A stretch of DNA of 64,000 bases from JANMES01 sp038329865 (GCA_038329865.1 JBBQNK010000010.1:1-64000); one strand, 5' to 3'. Shown: positions 24,872 to 32,970, counted from the first letter of the stretch. Notes: a model not told the origin generated them from the sequence alone. Numbers and translations: made by a program.

Positions 24872-25450
24872 GTGAACATCTTTTTCTTGATGAAAAGTAA
24901 ATTGCTGCTGGGGATAGCGGCCTTCTCGCTTCTCCTGGCGGTCGCCGTGAGCGTGTTCTGGGTTCGCAGTTATTTTTACTACGACGTTTATTACTACGCG
25001 AACCTCGAGCGGTCGCACCAGCTTTTCACCGTGCCGGGATCAATGGTCTTCAGCACGTGGAACCACCGCCCTGCCGACCGGTTCGAAAGCACCGGCGATT
25101 CCGGCCCCGTCGGCAAGACCGCGATGAAACTTTATCGCGACGGAGAAGTGAGAGAGTTGATGGCATGGGACAATCCGCCGGGCATGCACGGCGGGTTCTG
25201 GTGGGAGCGAGGCATATTCCCACTCCCAGAATCGGGCGGGCAGGTGTTTTACCAGTCGCATGCGAATCTGGCGTTGCCGTTCTGGGTCGCGATTCTGTTC
25301 TTCCTGCTCGCGCCGGCGGCGTGGAGTTTGAAGTTGTGGCAGCGCTACCGCCGGGCCAGGACCGGGCGATGCATCTATTGCAATGCGGACATGCCCACGC
25401 CCGACCGCTGCCCGAATTGCGGAGCGGAATTCGACGGATGGGTCATGTGA
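24872..25450 (+). CDS. Membrane protein with C-terminal zinc ribbon
   Basis: A 192-residue protein with helix one at about 10-32, an extracytoplasmic loop of ~105 residues rich in Trp and Tyr, helix two at about 138-158, a basic stretch (LWQRYRRARTGR) and a C-terminal zinc ribbon C-I-Y-C-x8-C-x2-C (CIYCNADMPTPDRCPNCG). The ribbon is predicted to be cytoplasmic. Start GTG 24872 has ACGGAAA upstream; ATG 24890 is an alternative. Two more proteins of exactly the same length and layout lie at 25496 and 31568, so this is a small paralogous family. Such proteins are frequent in Phycisphaerae genomes, to my knowledge without an assigned function. Confidence 0.75.
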   Translation: MNIFFLMKSKLLLGIAAFSLLLAVAVSVFWVRSYFYYDVYYYANLERSHQLFTVPGSMVFSTWNHRPADRFESTGDSGPVGKTAMKLYRDGEVRELMAWDNPPGMHGGFWWERGIFPLPESGGQVFYQSHANLALPFWVAILFFLLAPAAWSLKLWQRYRRARTGRCIYCNADMPTPDRCPNCGAEFDGWVM

Positions 25451-25495
25451 CGATGAGAATTCCCGATTCAAGGCGGGATGAGGCAGGAATTTGCG

Positions 25496-26074
25496 ATGAA
25501 TAAGCAACTGGAGCGCGTCCGACACCGAATCGCCACATGGCTGTCGGTTATCTCAATTCTGATCTGTGCGATCACGGTCATACTCTGGCCGCTCAGCTAC
25601 GCTACGGGCGTGCAGCTGTCGGTTCGCAATGGGGCGGGCACGCGATACGCGCTGCTGACCACACCGGGGCAGGTCGGCCTGGCGGTGGTGAAGGGCGAGC
25701 CGCCTGCCTTGGTCTCCGTCGACGGGTGCACCAAGGAACTCGGCGCCGACGCTTCATCTCTGTTGAATACCCACGATAAGCTCCGCTGGTTCTGGCGCCA
25801 GCCTACCAACGGCGCGATGGGCTTCGCCTCCGACAGCGGCAGCGACAAGGTTGACTTCGGCGAAGTCAACCATTCGTTCGTATGCAGTTATTCGTCGCAC
25901 TTCATGCCGATCTGGCTCGTGTCGATCCTCACTTTCATCGGCCCGATTATGTGGTACAAGGCCCGCCAGCGCCGGCAGTATCGGCTGGAAAATGATCTGT
26001 GCGTTTACTGCGGCGCCGACATGACCGCCAGCCCCTACCGCTGCCCCGGCTGTGGAAAAGAACAGATTTGGTGA
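25496..26074 (+). CDS. Membrane protein with C-terminal zinc ribbon (paralogue)
   Basis: A 192-residue protein with helix one at about 17-40, a loop of ~90 residues, helix two at about 143-162, a basic stretch (KARQRRQYR) and the zinc ribbon CVYCGADMTASPYRCPGCG at the C terminus. The start at ATG 25496 is supported by AGGA 9 bases upstream. It follows its paralogue by 45 bases, so the pair is probably cotranscribed. The loop sequences of the two are very different while the ribbons are alike, suggesting that the loop senses or binds different things and the ribbon has a common partner. That is inference. Confidence 0.75.
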   Translation: MNKQLERVRHRIATWLSVISILICAITVILWPLSYATGVQLSVRNGAGTRYALLTTPGQVGLAVVKGEPPALVSVDGCTKELGADASSLLNTHDKLRWFWRQPTNGAMGFASDSGSDKVDFGEVNHSFVCSYSSHFMPIWLVSILTFIGPIMWYKARQRRQYRLENDLCVYCGADMTASPYRCPGCGKEQIW

Positions 26075-26115
26075 TGCCCGCCGGCCTTTGATTTTTGCAA
26101 CCGAAGGGATTGTCC

Positions 26116-26391
26116 GTGAATCACCGCGACGCCATGATGAGTGAAGTAATTGTCGTCATCGACGAGACGTCGGAGAATTCCTTCGCCACCATCGGCAACG
26201 CCGCCAAGGCCGCCGGTCTGCAAATCGATGCCGCCGACGCCGACAACTGCGCCATCGAAGGTACGATCGAATCGAACAAGCTCCCCGACCTGCGGGCCGT
26301 GCCGGGCGTGAAATACATTCGGATTTCGATGGAATACATCGCGGATTACCCGACCGGCGATCCGCGCGATTTGGATAAAGATGAGGAATAG
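26116..26391 (+). CDS. Small protein, ferredoxin-like fold suspected
   Basis: A 91-residue acidic protein. The pattern is strand-helix-strand: EVIVVIDE, then a helix with NAAKAAGLQID, then CAIEGTIE, a helix with KLPDLRAVPGVKYIRI, and a polar tail. It recalls the subtilisin-propeptide/inhibitor-I9 type of ferredoxin-like fold, though I cannot prove this by eye. GTG 26116 was chosen as start because GAAGG lies 8 bases before it; ATG 26134 and 26137 are alternatives. It follows the zinc-ribbon gene by 41 bases and converges on nuoI. Confidence 0.55.
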   Translation: MNHRDAMMSEVIVVIDETSENSFATIGNAAKAAGLQIDAADADNCAIEGTIESNKLPDLRAVPGVKYIRISMEYIADYPTGDPRDLDKDEE

Positions 26392-26401
26392 GCTCAGAAG
26401 A

Positions 26402-26472
26402 GGGGCAATTATTCAGGGGCAAGGGGCAAGTAAGAATTTCTTTCTTGCCCCTTGCCCCTGAATACTTGCCCC
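26402..26472. repeat. Inverted repeat, family K (TTCAGGGGCAAGGGGCAAG)
   Basis: GGGGCAATTATTCAGGGGCA and TGCCCCTGAATACTTGCCCC, with inner AAGGGGCAAG / CTTGCCCCTT, make a long stem. It occupies the gap between the convergent stops at 26391 and 26478 and may end transcription from both sides. Confidence 0.88.
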
Positions 26473-26477
26473 ATCTC

Positions 26478-27017
26478 TCACATCGGCTCGCTCTTCACAG
26501 TCTCGTCGTAAATCCGCAGCAGCTTCGATTTATCGAAAATCATTTCCTGCCGGGTTAGGCCGACGATGTCGTAGGTGCTGGTCAGCTCGATCGCGTCGAC
26601 CGGGCAGGCCTCTTCGCACATGCCGCAATATATGCAGCGCAGCTCGTCGATATCAAACTTGCCGGGATATTTTTCGCGATCCTGCCACGGCGATTCTTCC
26701 GCTTCAATATGAATGCACCGCGCCGGGCAGGCGGTCGAGCACATGAAGCACGCCACGCACTTTACGCGGCCGTCTTCGTCCTTGTTCAGCCGATGCACTC
26801 CTCGATAGGTGTTGAGCTGCATCCCGCCGTCTTCGATTTTCTTGATGTCTTCGCGCCGCTCTTCCGGGTACTGAATGACTCGGTCTTTCCCGCGGGCAAC
26901 GACGTTGAACATGTGCTTCATCGTCGTCCCCAGGCCGATCAGCACCTGCGGCAGATAGAACGTATCGCCGAGGGAGAGCTTGGGTTCTTCGAGGACTAAG
27001 ACGTCTGAATCTTTCAT
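26478..27017 (-). CDS. nuoI: NADH-quinone oxidoreductase subunit I
   Basis: A 179-residue peripheral-arm subunit of complex I with two 4Fe-4S ferredoxin motifs: C87-x2-C90-x2-C93-x3-C97 (CVACFMCSTACP) and C128-x2-C131-x2-C134-x3-C138 (CIYCGMCEEACP), the ligands of clusters N6a and N6b. The N-terminal helix typical for contact with the membrane arm is at about 22-45. The length is normal. It stands alone, with plus-strand genes on both sides, between nuoH (756 bases upstream) and nuoJ (2.4 kb downstream). Confidence 0.96.
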   Translation of the reverse strand: MKDSDVLVLEEPKLSLGDTFYLPQVLIGLGTTMKHMFNVVARGKDRVIQYPEERREDIKKIEDGGMQLNTYRGVHRLNKDEDGRVKCVACFMCSTACPARCIHIEAEESPWQDREKYPGKFDIDELRCIYCGMCEEACPVDAIELTSTYDIVGLTRQEMIFDKSKLLRIYDETVKSEPM

Positions 27018-27083
27018 ACGCGGGGGATTATAGCGGAAACAAGCCGCTCGTCACGCACGGGGCGAAAATGTAGAATTCGGGTC

Positions 27084-27371
27084 ATGCCGAAATTCGAACC
27101 GCGCATTTACACTGCTGACGAGCAGGCTCGATTCAGGGCGATCTCTTTTGGCGAGCGGGTGCGACTCATGGAGCAAGACCGCCAGGAATGGTGGGAACGT
27201 CTGAAAGCCGATCCGGTCGCATACGATGAGTTCATTCGGCGAAACTTCAAGAAGCGTGCGATCGCCACTCCTGACAATGGGGACTGGGAAAACTTTGTCC
27301 CGCCAGAGGCTTCCTTTCCGCCAGATCAGCCGCCACCTCCGCCGGGCAGACCGTTTATTCGTAAAAAATGA
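27084..27371 (+). CDS. Small hypothetical protein with proline-rich tail
   Basis: A 95-residue protein with a charged helical N-terminal half (FGERVRLMEQDRQEWWERLKAD and on, residues 27-60) and a Pro-rich end (PPDQPPPPPGRPF). It diverges from nuoI with a 66-base gap. There is no clear ribosome site (AATTCGGGTC before ATG), and no family I recognise. The biased composition and lack of a conflicting frame support a real gene, with limited confidence. Confidence 0.45.
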   Translation: MPKFEPRIYTADEQARFRAISFGERVRLMEQDRQEWWERLKADPVAYDEFIRRNFKKRAIATPDNGDWENFVPPEASFPPDQPPPPPGRPFIRKK

Positions 27372-27428
27372 AACGACAATCGTCGTGAAAAATGAACATT
27401 CGCTGGACGAACGCTTTGTGCGAAATTC

Positions 27429-27499
27429 GTAGGGCAGGTTTCAACCTGCCGTTCCATTTTTGGTTCATCAACACAATGACAGGTTAAAACCTGTTCTAC
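27429..27499. repeat. Inverted repeat, family E (GTAGGGCAGGTTTCAACCTG)
   Basis: GTAGGGCAGGTTTCAACCTG and CAGGTTAAAACCTGTTCTAC form the two arms, each with its own AGGTT-AACCT palindrome. The second copy is at 56237-56308. Confidence 0.88.
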
Positions 27500-27513
27500 A
27501 AAACTTCCAAACC

Positions 27514-27768
27514 GTGCGACACTTTGTCGAAATTATCGTATTGGGTACCCTTTGGACATTCCTATTTCTGACCGTGCTTGTTTTGACGATCGCACTGCCC
27601 GGCCGGCTTTGGAATAGCCTCCGCGAGAGAAAATTGAACATCAATCAATTCACAGTCAGACGCGCGAAAAGCCCAATGTTGTTTTCGCCGCTTCGGTGCG
27701 TGGGAGTGGGAGGGTGGCTCTACCTCGTGCGCATGTTAATGCCATTGATTGGAATTCGTCACGTTTGA
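27514..27768 (+). CDS. Small single-pass membrane protein, uncertain
   Basis: An 84-residue frame from GTG 27514 with one strong transmembrane segment (FVEIIVLGTLWTFLFLTVLV, about residues 4-27) and a basic, mixed C-terminal half ending in a second weak hydrophobic patch (GGWLYLVRMLMPLIG). The open frame begins earlier but only within the inverted repeat at 27429. The ribosome site is poor. It converges with nuoH, whose stop is 4 bases away. It may be real or a decayed zinc-ribbon relative lacking the ribbon. Confidence 0.4.
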   Translation: MRHFVEIIVLGTLWTFLFLTVLVLTIALPGRLWNSLRERKLNINQFTVRRAKSPMLFSPLRCVGVGGWLYLVRMLMPLIGIRHV

Positions 27769-27772
27769 AACA

Positions 27773-29254
27773 CTACGCATTCGGCAGCGCCGTTCGGTTG
27801 AATCGGCTGCCGGGGATCAGCATTCTTCGGTTCGTCGCCGGGGCGGCGGGGATCAGCTTGCTGACGAGCAGCATCAGGACCAGCAGCACGACGTTAGCCC
27901 CGAAGAACTGGGCTCCGGTTTTTTCATCCACCCCGCCGGAGGCGGCCGTCGCGCCGTGCGTGACGTAGACCATGACCGCCGTCATCACCAGCATCGCCAG
28001 CGACATGGGGATCAGCGCCCGCCACGCCAGCATCATCAGCTGATCGAACCGGAACCGCGGCAGGCTCCAACGCACCCACATAAACACGAAGATGATCACG
28101 ATCGTCTTGCCGAAGAACACAGCCGCCCGCAGCACGCACATCAGCAGGCTCGTGGTGATCTCCGGGTGCGATGTCGGGTTCACGTTGCCCGTCAGCCCCG
28201 GCAAGTGCCAGCCGCCGAAGAACAGCGCGACGCAGACGGCGCTGGTGGTGATCATGCCGGCGTATTCAGCCAGGAAGAAGAGCGCGAACCGCATCGCGGA
28301 ATACTCCGTGTGATACCCGCCGACCAGTTCCTGCTCGCACTCGGCCAAGTCAAACGGCGCGCGATTCGCTTCGGCGTGAATGCAGATCAGGAACATGATG
28401 AACGCAAGCGGCTGAGTGAAGACGTTCCATGCAGGGAAGAATCCCCACCACAGGTGCGCCTGGGCGTTGACGATCTTGTCGAGTTCGAGCGTGCCGAACA
28501 TCACCACGATCGCCAGCACCGCCAGGCCCAGCGGGATTTCATAAGAAATCATGTTCGCCGTCGCGCGGAGACCGCCGAGGAACGAGTATTTGTTGTTGCT
28601 CGCCCATCCGCCGATCACCACGCCGTAGACGGCCAGCGACAGCACCGCAAGCACGAACAACACGCCGATGTTGAGCGTGGCTATCTGGAAATTCCAATTG
28701 TAGGTGACGGTGACGTGCGTCGTTTCCTTCTGCGGCACGTCGAATTCTTCATACCCGTTGCTGGCCGCCTTCAGAGTGATTGCTCGGGGGATCTGAATAT
28801 CCCGGGCATTGCTCGGCAGCTCTTCCCGTACCACTTCTTCGATCTGCGCCGCCGGCACGCCGGTCACGTCAACCGTCTTCGTCGACTGCTTCACCCCGCC
28901 CCAAGGCAGCACGGCGATCGAGATAATCACCACCGTGATCATGATCATCGGCGCCAGCGTGAACAAAATCTTGTCCACGTGCTTCGGCCGGTAGTCTTCT
29001 TTCAAGATAAACTTCAGCCCGTCCGCCAGCGGCTGGCCGAGGCCGAACATCTTCATGTTTTTCAGGAATGGAATGATGCCGAAGCCCAGCCCCGTACGGT
29101 TCGGGCCGATGCGGTCCTGTGTCCACGAGGCGATCTTGCGCTCGAGCAGAATCAGGTACGCCACCGCGCCCAGCACTGTGCCGTGCGCGATGATCGTGAT
29201 GTAAACCCACGCGGGGATGTTGGCTTCGATCCATTCAAGCATGTTGGCAAACAT
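27773..29254 (-). CDS. nuoH: NADH-quinone oxidoreductase subunit H
   Basis: A 493-residue membrane subunit that links the peripheral and membrane arms of complex I and helps form the quinone site. Clear signatures are LLERKIASWTQDRIGPNRTG, GWASNNKYSFLGGLRATANMISYEIPLG, RAPFDLAECEQELVGGYHTEYS and WVRWSLPRFRFDQLMMLAWR. It is longer than usual (about 325-400). A ~70-residue insert (residues ~120-188, with VPAAQIEEVVREEL and THVTVTYNWN) sits in the loop before the conserved LNIGVLF helix, and the C terminus is extended. A secreted protein gene and nuoG lie upstream on the same strand. Confidence 0.95.
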   Translation of the reverse strand: MFANMLEWIEANIPAWVYITIIAHGTVLGAVAYLILLERKIASWTQDRIGPNRTGLGFGIIPFLKNMKMFGLGQPLADGLKFILKEDYRPKHVDKILFTLAPMIMITVVIISIAVLPWGGVKQSTKTVDVTGVPAAQIEEVVREELPSNARDIQIPRAITLKAASNGYEEFDVPQKETTHVTVTYNWNFQIATLNIGVLFVLAVLSLAVYGVVIGGWASNNKYSFLGGLRATANMISYEIPLGLAVLAIVVMFGTLELDKIVNAQAHLWWGFFPAWNVFTQPLAFIMFLICIHAEANRAPFDLAECEQELVGGYHTEYSAMRFALFFLAEYAGMITTSAVCVALFFGGWHLPGLTGNVNPTSHPEITTSLLMCVLRAAVFFGKTIVIIFVFMWVRWSLPRFRFDQLMMLAWRALIPMSLAMLVMTAVMVYVTHGATAASGGVDEKTGAQFFGANVVLLVLMLLVSKLIPAAPATNRRMLIPGSRFNRTALPNA

Positions 29255-29266
29255 AGTAGTCCTGTC

Positions 29267-29881
29267 TTACTTCTTGTCGTCGGCCGGCTTGTCGGTCCAG
29301 TAAAAGGTGCCCATGACCTTGTCGATCAACCGTGTGCGCAAGTCATACTGCGATTGTTCGCCCAAGTACAACACGTCGATCACTTCGCCGTCCTTCAGGC
29401 ACATGATTTCCTTGCAGCGCTGGATGACGACCACGTCCTTGGCCGGCCCGGGTTTGCCGTTGATGATCAAGGTTTCCTTCGCGACGGCCGGGATATCGTA
29501 ATGAAGCAACCACGCCGGCGCGCCATCGAGCTTGGTCTCGACGTCCTTGGTGAATTTGACGTCTTTACTCTTCTCGACGAGCGTTTTTTTCTTGCCGTCG
29601 ACCACATCAATCAGGCCGGCATTGGGGTCCTTCGGCTTGCCGACCTGCACGACGAACAACCCGCCCGCCCCTTCGCCGGCCGGGCCGGGGATGCGGTAGA
29701 AGGTGCCATTGTCGCTGCTCTCCCCGATCTTCCACGACTTGGGGATCTGCAAGTCGAAGTGGTACGTCTTATTTTCAAGGACCGTGTTGTTCGCATCCGC
29801 TTTGGGAGCGACGGACGGCTTTGTCGCCGGGCCGGCGCCGAGCAGCAGGCACGCCATTGCAACCAAGGTCCATCGTTTCAT
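29267..29881 (-). CDS. Secreted PsbP/DUF1795-like protein
   Basis: A 204-residue protein with a signal peptide (MKRWTLVAMACLLLGAGP) followed by a Pro/Thr/Lys linker. The mature domain begins with ENKTYHFDLQIPKSWKIGE, the opening typical of PsbP/Mog1/DUF1795-like alpha-beta folds ('y.f.iaiP.gW'), and later has WLLHYDIP. A lipobox is not convincing. The start is ATG 29881, with GAGAT 6 bases before it. It lies between nuoG (31 bases upstream) and nuoH (12 bases downstream), so it is almost certainly in their transcript. A role in complex I assembly would be only a guess. Confidence 0.65.
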   Translation of the reverse strand: MKRWTLVAMACLLLGAGPATKPSVAPKADANNTVLENKTYHFDLQIPKSWKIGESSDNGTFYRIPGPAGEGAGGLFVVQVGKPKDPNAGLIDVVDGKKKTLVEKSKDVKFTKDVETKLDGAPAWLLHYDIPAVAKETLIINGKPGPAKDVVVIQRCKEIMCLKDGEVIDVLYLGEQSQYDLRTRLIDKVMGTFYWTDKPADDKK

Positions 29882-29912
29882 TGCGATCTCATTTCGGCTC
29901 GACACGACGGAA

Positions 29913-31508
29913 TTACAATGGCGCGAACTCAAACGCCGGCTCCTGCCGCTTCTCGCTCGGCAGGTGAACCGACATGAACGGCTCGCCCATTTCCGCGCGA
30001 ACCGCGCCGGCCTGGTACGGGCCGGATCGGCCGAGCAATTTCATGTAGACGTCGCCTTCGCGGCGCGTGCCTTCGATCGGCGCGATCCCGGCGAACGCCT
30101 GGATCTTGCCGGCGTGGTTCTCCCAGCAGCCGTCCTTCTCCGCCCACGTGGCGCAAGGAAGCACGACGTCGGCCTTATCCGCAACGCCGGAGCCGAAGAT
30201 ATCCTGCACGACCTTGTAGCTTTTCGGAAAGACGCTCTTTCCGACCCAATCGGAAAGATACCCGCCGACGATCCAGCCGGCCTTGAGCTTCTTCGTCGCC
30301 TCATTGCCGGCGATGAACGCATCGAACTCCAACGTCGGCCCGCCGAGCAGCTTGAAGACCCGCAGAATTCCCGCTTTGTTGGGCACCTTCTCGGCCTGGA
30401 TCGTGAATGTCTGCTTGCCGGTGAGGGAATTCTTGAACGTCTCGTTCTGCCCCGCCGTCGGCACGGGCCCGAGTACGAGCAGCGCCTGCGGATCGAGCTC
30501 GCGCAGGTATTTGCCGAGCAGGAACGCTTCCTCGCACGCCATCATCGGGCTGAAGACGCCATAAATGAATCCCGGCGCGGCCGCATTGGCTTTTGCGAGA
30601 TGCGACAGATCATTACCGGCCTGTTCGATCGCCTTGCTGTAATTCGTCTCCACCTGCGACCCGTACTGCAGCCGGCGGGCGCCGGTGATGCGCTTCTCGT
30701 CGTGCACCGCTTTATAGCTGTAGCGCGAATCATCGCTGATCCACCACTGGTTCACTTCCGCGTTAAACCGCGGCTTGATTCGGTGGATGATGCCTTCATT
30801 GTGATTGAGATAAATGTTCTCGCCGCCGGAATCGACTGGCGAGATGCTCGGCGTGCTCTTGAGCAGCCACACACGCTGCTTGAACAGAAAATCCTTATCG
30901 AGCAGCGCACCCACCGGGCACAGATCGACCACGTTGCCCGCGAGCTTATTGTTCACGCCGTGGCCGGGGAAAATGTCGATCTCTTCCTTATGCCCGCGGC
31001 CGTCGACGAACAGCTCGCTCGTGCCGCTGATCTCGCGCGTGAACCGCACGCACCGCGTGCACATGATGCAGCGATCGGAGTAGAGATAAATGTTCTCGCC
31101 GACGTCTTTCTTCGGCTTCTTGGCTTTGTCTTCCTCGAAGCGACTCTGGCTGCGGCCGAACTGGTAGGAATAATCCTGCAGCCCGCACTCGCCGGCCTGG
31201 TCGCACACGGGGCAATCGAGCGGGTGGTTCACCAGCAGGTATTCCATCACCTGCTTCTGGTTCGCGATGGCCTTGGTCGATTTGGAATGCACGACCATGC
31301 CATCCCGCACCGGCGTCTGGCAGCTCGGCACGAGCTTGGGCACGCCTTCCACTTCCACGAGACAAATCCGACAAGAGGCCGGGATCGATAGCCCCGGGTG
31401 ATAGCAATACGAAGGGATCGACTCATCCCCGGCGTCCTGCATCGCCTGGAGAATCATCTGGCGGTCTTTACAGTCGATCAATTTGCCGTCAACGGTGATC
31501 TTGGGCAT
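29913..31508 (-). CDS. nuoG: NADH-quinone oxidoreductase subunit G
   Basis: A 531-residue peripheral-arm subunit. Ligands visible are the N-terminal 2Fe-2S site C35, C46, C49, C63; the His-Cys3 4Fe-4S site H95, C99, C102, C108 (NHPLDCPVCDQAGEC); and a further 4Fe-4S site C147, C150, C153 with C197. The C-terminal part is a short molybdopterin-oxidoreductase-like region (from about 215), much smaller than in the ~900-residue enterobacterial protein, as in compact NuoG forms. The gene starts the minus-strand run; nuoA-F are not upstream. The gene at 31568 diverges from it with a 59-base gap. Confidence 0.94.
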   Translation of the reverse strand: MPKITVDGKLIDCKDRQMILQAMQDAGDESIPSYCYHPGLSIPASCRICLVEVEGVPKLVPSCQTPVRDGMVVHSKSTKAIANQKQVMEYLLVNHPLDCPVCDQAGECGLQDYSYQFGRSQSRFEEDKAKKPKKDVGENIYLYSDRCIMCTRCVRFTREISGTSELFVDGRGHKEEIDIFPGHGVNNKLAGNVVDLCPVGALLDKDFLFKQRVWLLKSTPSISPVDSGGENIYLNHNEGIIHRIKPRFNAEVNQWWISDDSRYSYKAVHDEKRITGARRLQYGSQVETNYSKAIEQAGNDLSHLAKANAAAPGFIYGVFSPMMACEEAFLLGKYLRELDPQALLVLGPVPTAGQNETFKNSLTGKQTFTIQAEKVPNKAGILRVFKLLGGPTLEFDAFIAGNEATKKLKAGWIVGGYLSDWVGKSVFPKSYKVVQDIFGSGVADKADVVLPCATWAEKDGCWENHAGKIQAFAGIAPIEGTRREGDVYMKLLGRSGPYQAGAVRAEMGEPFMSVHLPSEKRQEPAFEFAPL

Positions 31509-31567
31509 AGGTGGTGGATGATATACTGAGGGGGGAAGGATTTCACTATGCGGGGAAGGCCGATCTT

Positions 31568-32146
31568 GTGAAACGATTTCTCTACAAAATCATCAGCACT
31601 CTGTCGATGATCGCATGCTTTTTGAGTGTCCTCATTTGCGCTCGAAGCTTTTGGGCGAGCGATCTCTTCACTTTCGAGCGCCTGAGTCGATTCGATCACG
31701 TTCCGCCTGCCGTTGATGACATGGACGTCGTCGGAATCGACCGAACAATTGGTGTCGGTTCGGATTCGGGTTTTATTTTAATGGGCTTTGGTCGCTTCGG
31801 TTGGCTCGGGTATTGGAGGTTCCCCGATCCACCGCTGCTCGTCACACGGCATGATCCGCCGAACGGGGCCAAGCCCTGGCCTTTTCCGCAAACGCCCTCG
31901 CGCGAGCTGATCTCGCAATCGCTTGGGTTTTACTATGCGGAGAATAGCTCAATGCTCTTGATCATTCCCATCTGGGCATTCACTCTAGTGACGGGTGTCC
32001 TGCCATTTTGCACACTTTGGGCAGCTCTCAGAAATCGGAGAAGGTTGAATTCAAATTGCTGCTTGAAGTGCGGCTACGACCTTCGCGCCACGCCCGATCG
32101 CTGCCCGGAATGTGGGACCGAAGTATCAACTGCATTGAAGGTTTGA
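31568..32146 (+). CDS. Membrane protein with C-terminal zinc ribbon (third paralogue)
   Basis: A 192-residue protein with helix one at about 6-28, an extracytoplasmic loop of ~100 residues, helix two at about 130-153, a basic stretch (ALRNRRRLNSN) and the zinc ribbon CLKCGYDLRATPDRCPECGT. That ribbon text is very common at the end of planctomycete membrane proteins. GTG 31568 was chosen (GAAGG 8 bases before it); a GTG at 31511 in the same frame is weaker. Its last 73 bases overlap the C-terminal codons of the RAYT on the other strand. It diverges from nuoG. Confidence 0.75.
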   Translation: MKRFLYKIISTLSMIACFLSVLICARSFWASDLFTFERLSRFDHVPPAVDDMDVVGIDRTIGVGSDSGFILMGFGRFGWLGYWRFPDPPLLVTRHDPPNGAKPWPFPQTPSRELISQSLGFYYAENSSMLLIIPIWAFTLVTGVLPFCTLWAALRNRRRLNSNCCLKCGYDLRATPDRCPECGTEVSTALKV

Positions 32147-32721
32147 ACGAAGGACCAACTCTGGCGCGTCTTCCCTTCCTTCAACGGGTTGTTGCGGACG
32201 TAATCCATTTTGTCCGAGATTTCATCCTCCTCGAACAAAAACACGTCGCGATATTTCTGACCCCATGGTGACGGGCGCGAACCATCCTTCAGCACAATGG
32301 TTTGGAATGGATGAAGCGTTTCGTTTAGCAATTGAGTGGTCGCGTTGGATTTCAAAAGTCGAACGATCGTCTCGATCGAATATCGATGGCGCAGAATCAC
32401 CAGGTGAACGTGGTCTGGAAGAATCGCGCAGGCAAGCACTCGCATTTTTGCAGTACGGATCGCGTTCGCGAAACCACGTCCGACCGATCGCGCTTGCGCA
32501 CCGTTGAACTTCACCGGTTTGTACTTGAGCGCTTCCTTCGCGAGTTGGCGAACTTTCCAATCGTGCGGTTGACGCGCGACGGAACGATTTCCTTTCACCT
32601 TCTTCGCTTCCCCGAACGGGAGCAGCGATTTCGCGCGCACGTAGTCCGAGTTTGAACCGCGTGGATCATTCGGTAACCAGAATCCGTACGTGCTGAAGAC
32701 CACGTGATACGCGATCACCAT
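32074..32721 (-). CDS. REP-associated tyrosine transposase (RAYT), second type
   Basis: A 215-residue IS200-like transposase. It has the family opening (AYHVVFSTYGFWLPNDPRGS), the HUH motif in ILPDHVHLVILRH, and the putative nucleophile in SDKMDYVRNNPLKEG. After QTF the reading frame crosses the stop codon of the zinc-ribbon gene and continues antisense to it for about 20 codons, so the element boundary lies at that stop. It differs clearly from the RAYT in dinG. The inverted repeat at 32745-32826, 23 bases upstream of its start, is the likely cognate REP structure. Confidence 0.85.
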   Translation of the reverse strand: MVIAYHVVFSTYGFWLPNDPRGSNSDYVRAKSLLPFGEAKKVKGNRSVARQPHDWKVRQLAKEALKYKPVKFNGAQARSVGRGFANAIRTAKMRVLACAILPDHVHLVILRHRYSIETIVRLLKSNATTQLLNETLHPFQTIVLKDGSRPSPWGQKYRDVFLFEEDEISDKMDYVRNNPLKEGKTRQSWSFVQTFNAVDTSVPHSGQRSGVARRS

Positions 32722-32744
32722 GATGCAACAGATCGTACCAATTT

Positions 32745-32826
32745 CGTGACGCGAGGGTTCGAAGAACCCTGTCTTTCAACAGGTCTTGCAAATTCAAACC
32801 AGGGTTCTGCGAACCCTCGCGTCACG
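32745..32826. repeat. Inverted repeat, family L, beside the second RAYT
   Basis: CGTGACGCGAGGGTTCGAAG and GGTTCTGCGAACCCTCGCGT...ACG are arms of an element whose halves each contain GGGTTC(G)..GAACCC palindromes. No second copy is seen in this window. Bases 32827-32970 hold no evident gene. Confidence 0.85.
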
Positions 32827-32970
32827 AGATTGAAAGGTCATCCCGCGTTTTCCGAGGGTCGAACCACTGCTAAAATCTCGAAATGCAATTGACTTTTCGA
32901 AATCCGCGATTCACTTGGAAGTGATCCTTTCCAACGAAAAAATTGATGCGCAGGAGAAAGTCGAGCCTGA

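Noticed and set aside
27749..29977. Plus-strand open frame of 742 codons opposite nuoH
   Set aside because: Antisense shadow of nuoH and its neighbour, with His/Arg/Gln-rich low-complexity translation and no ribosome site.
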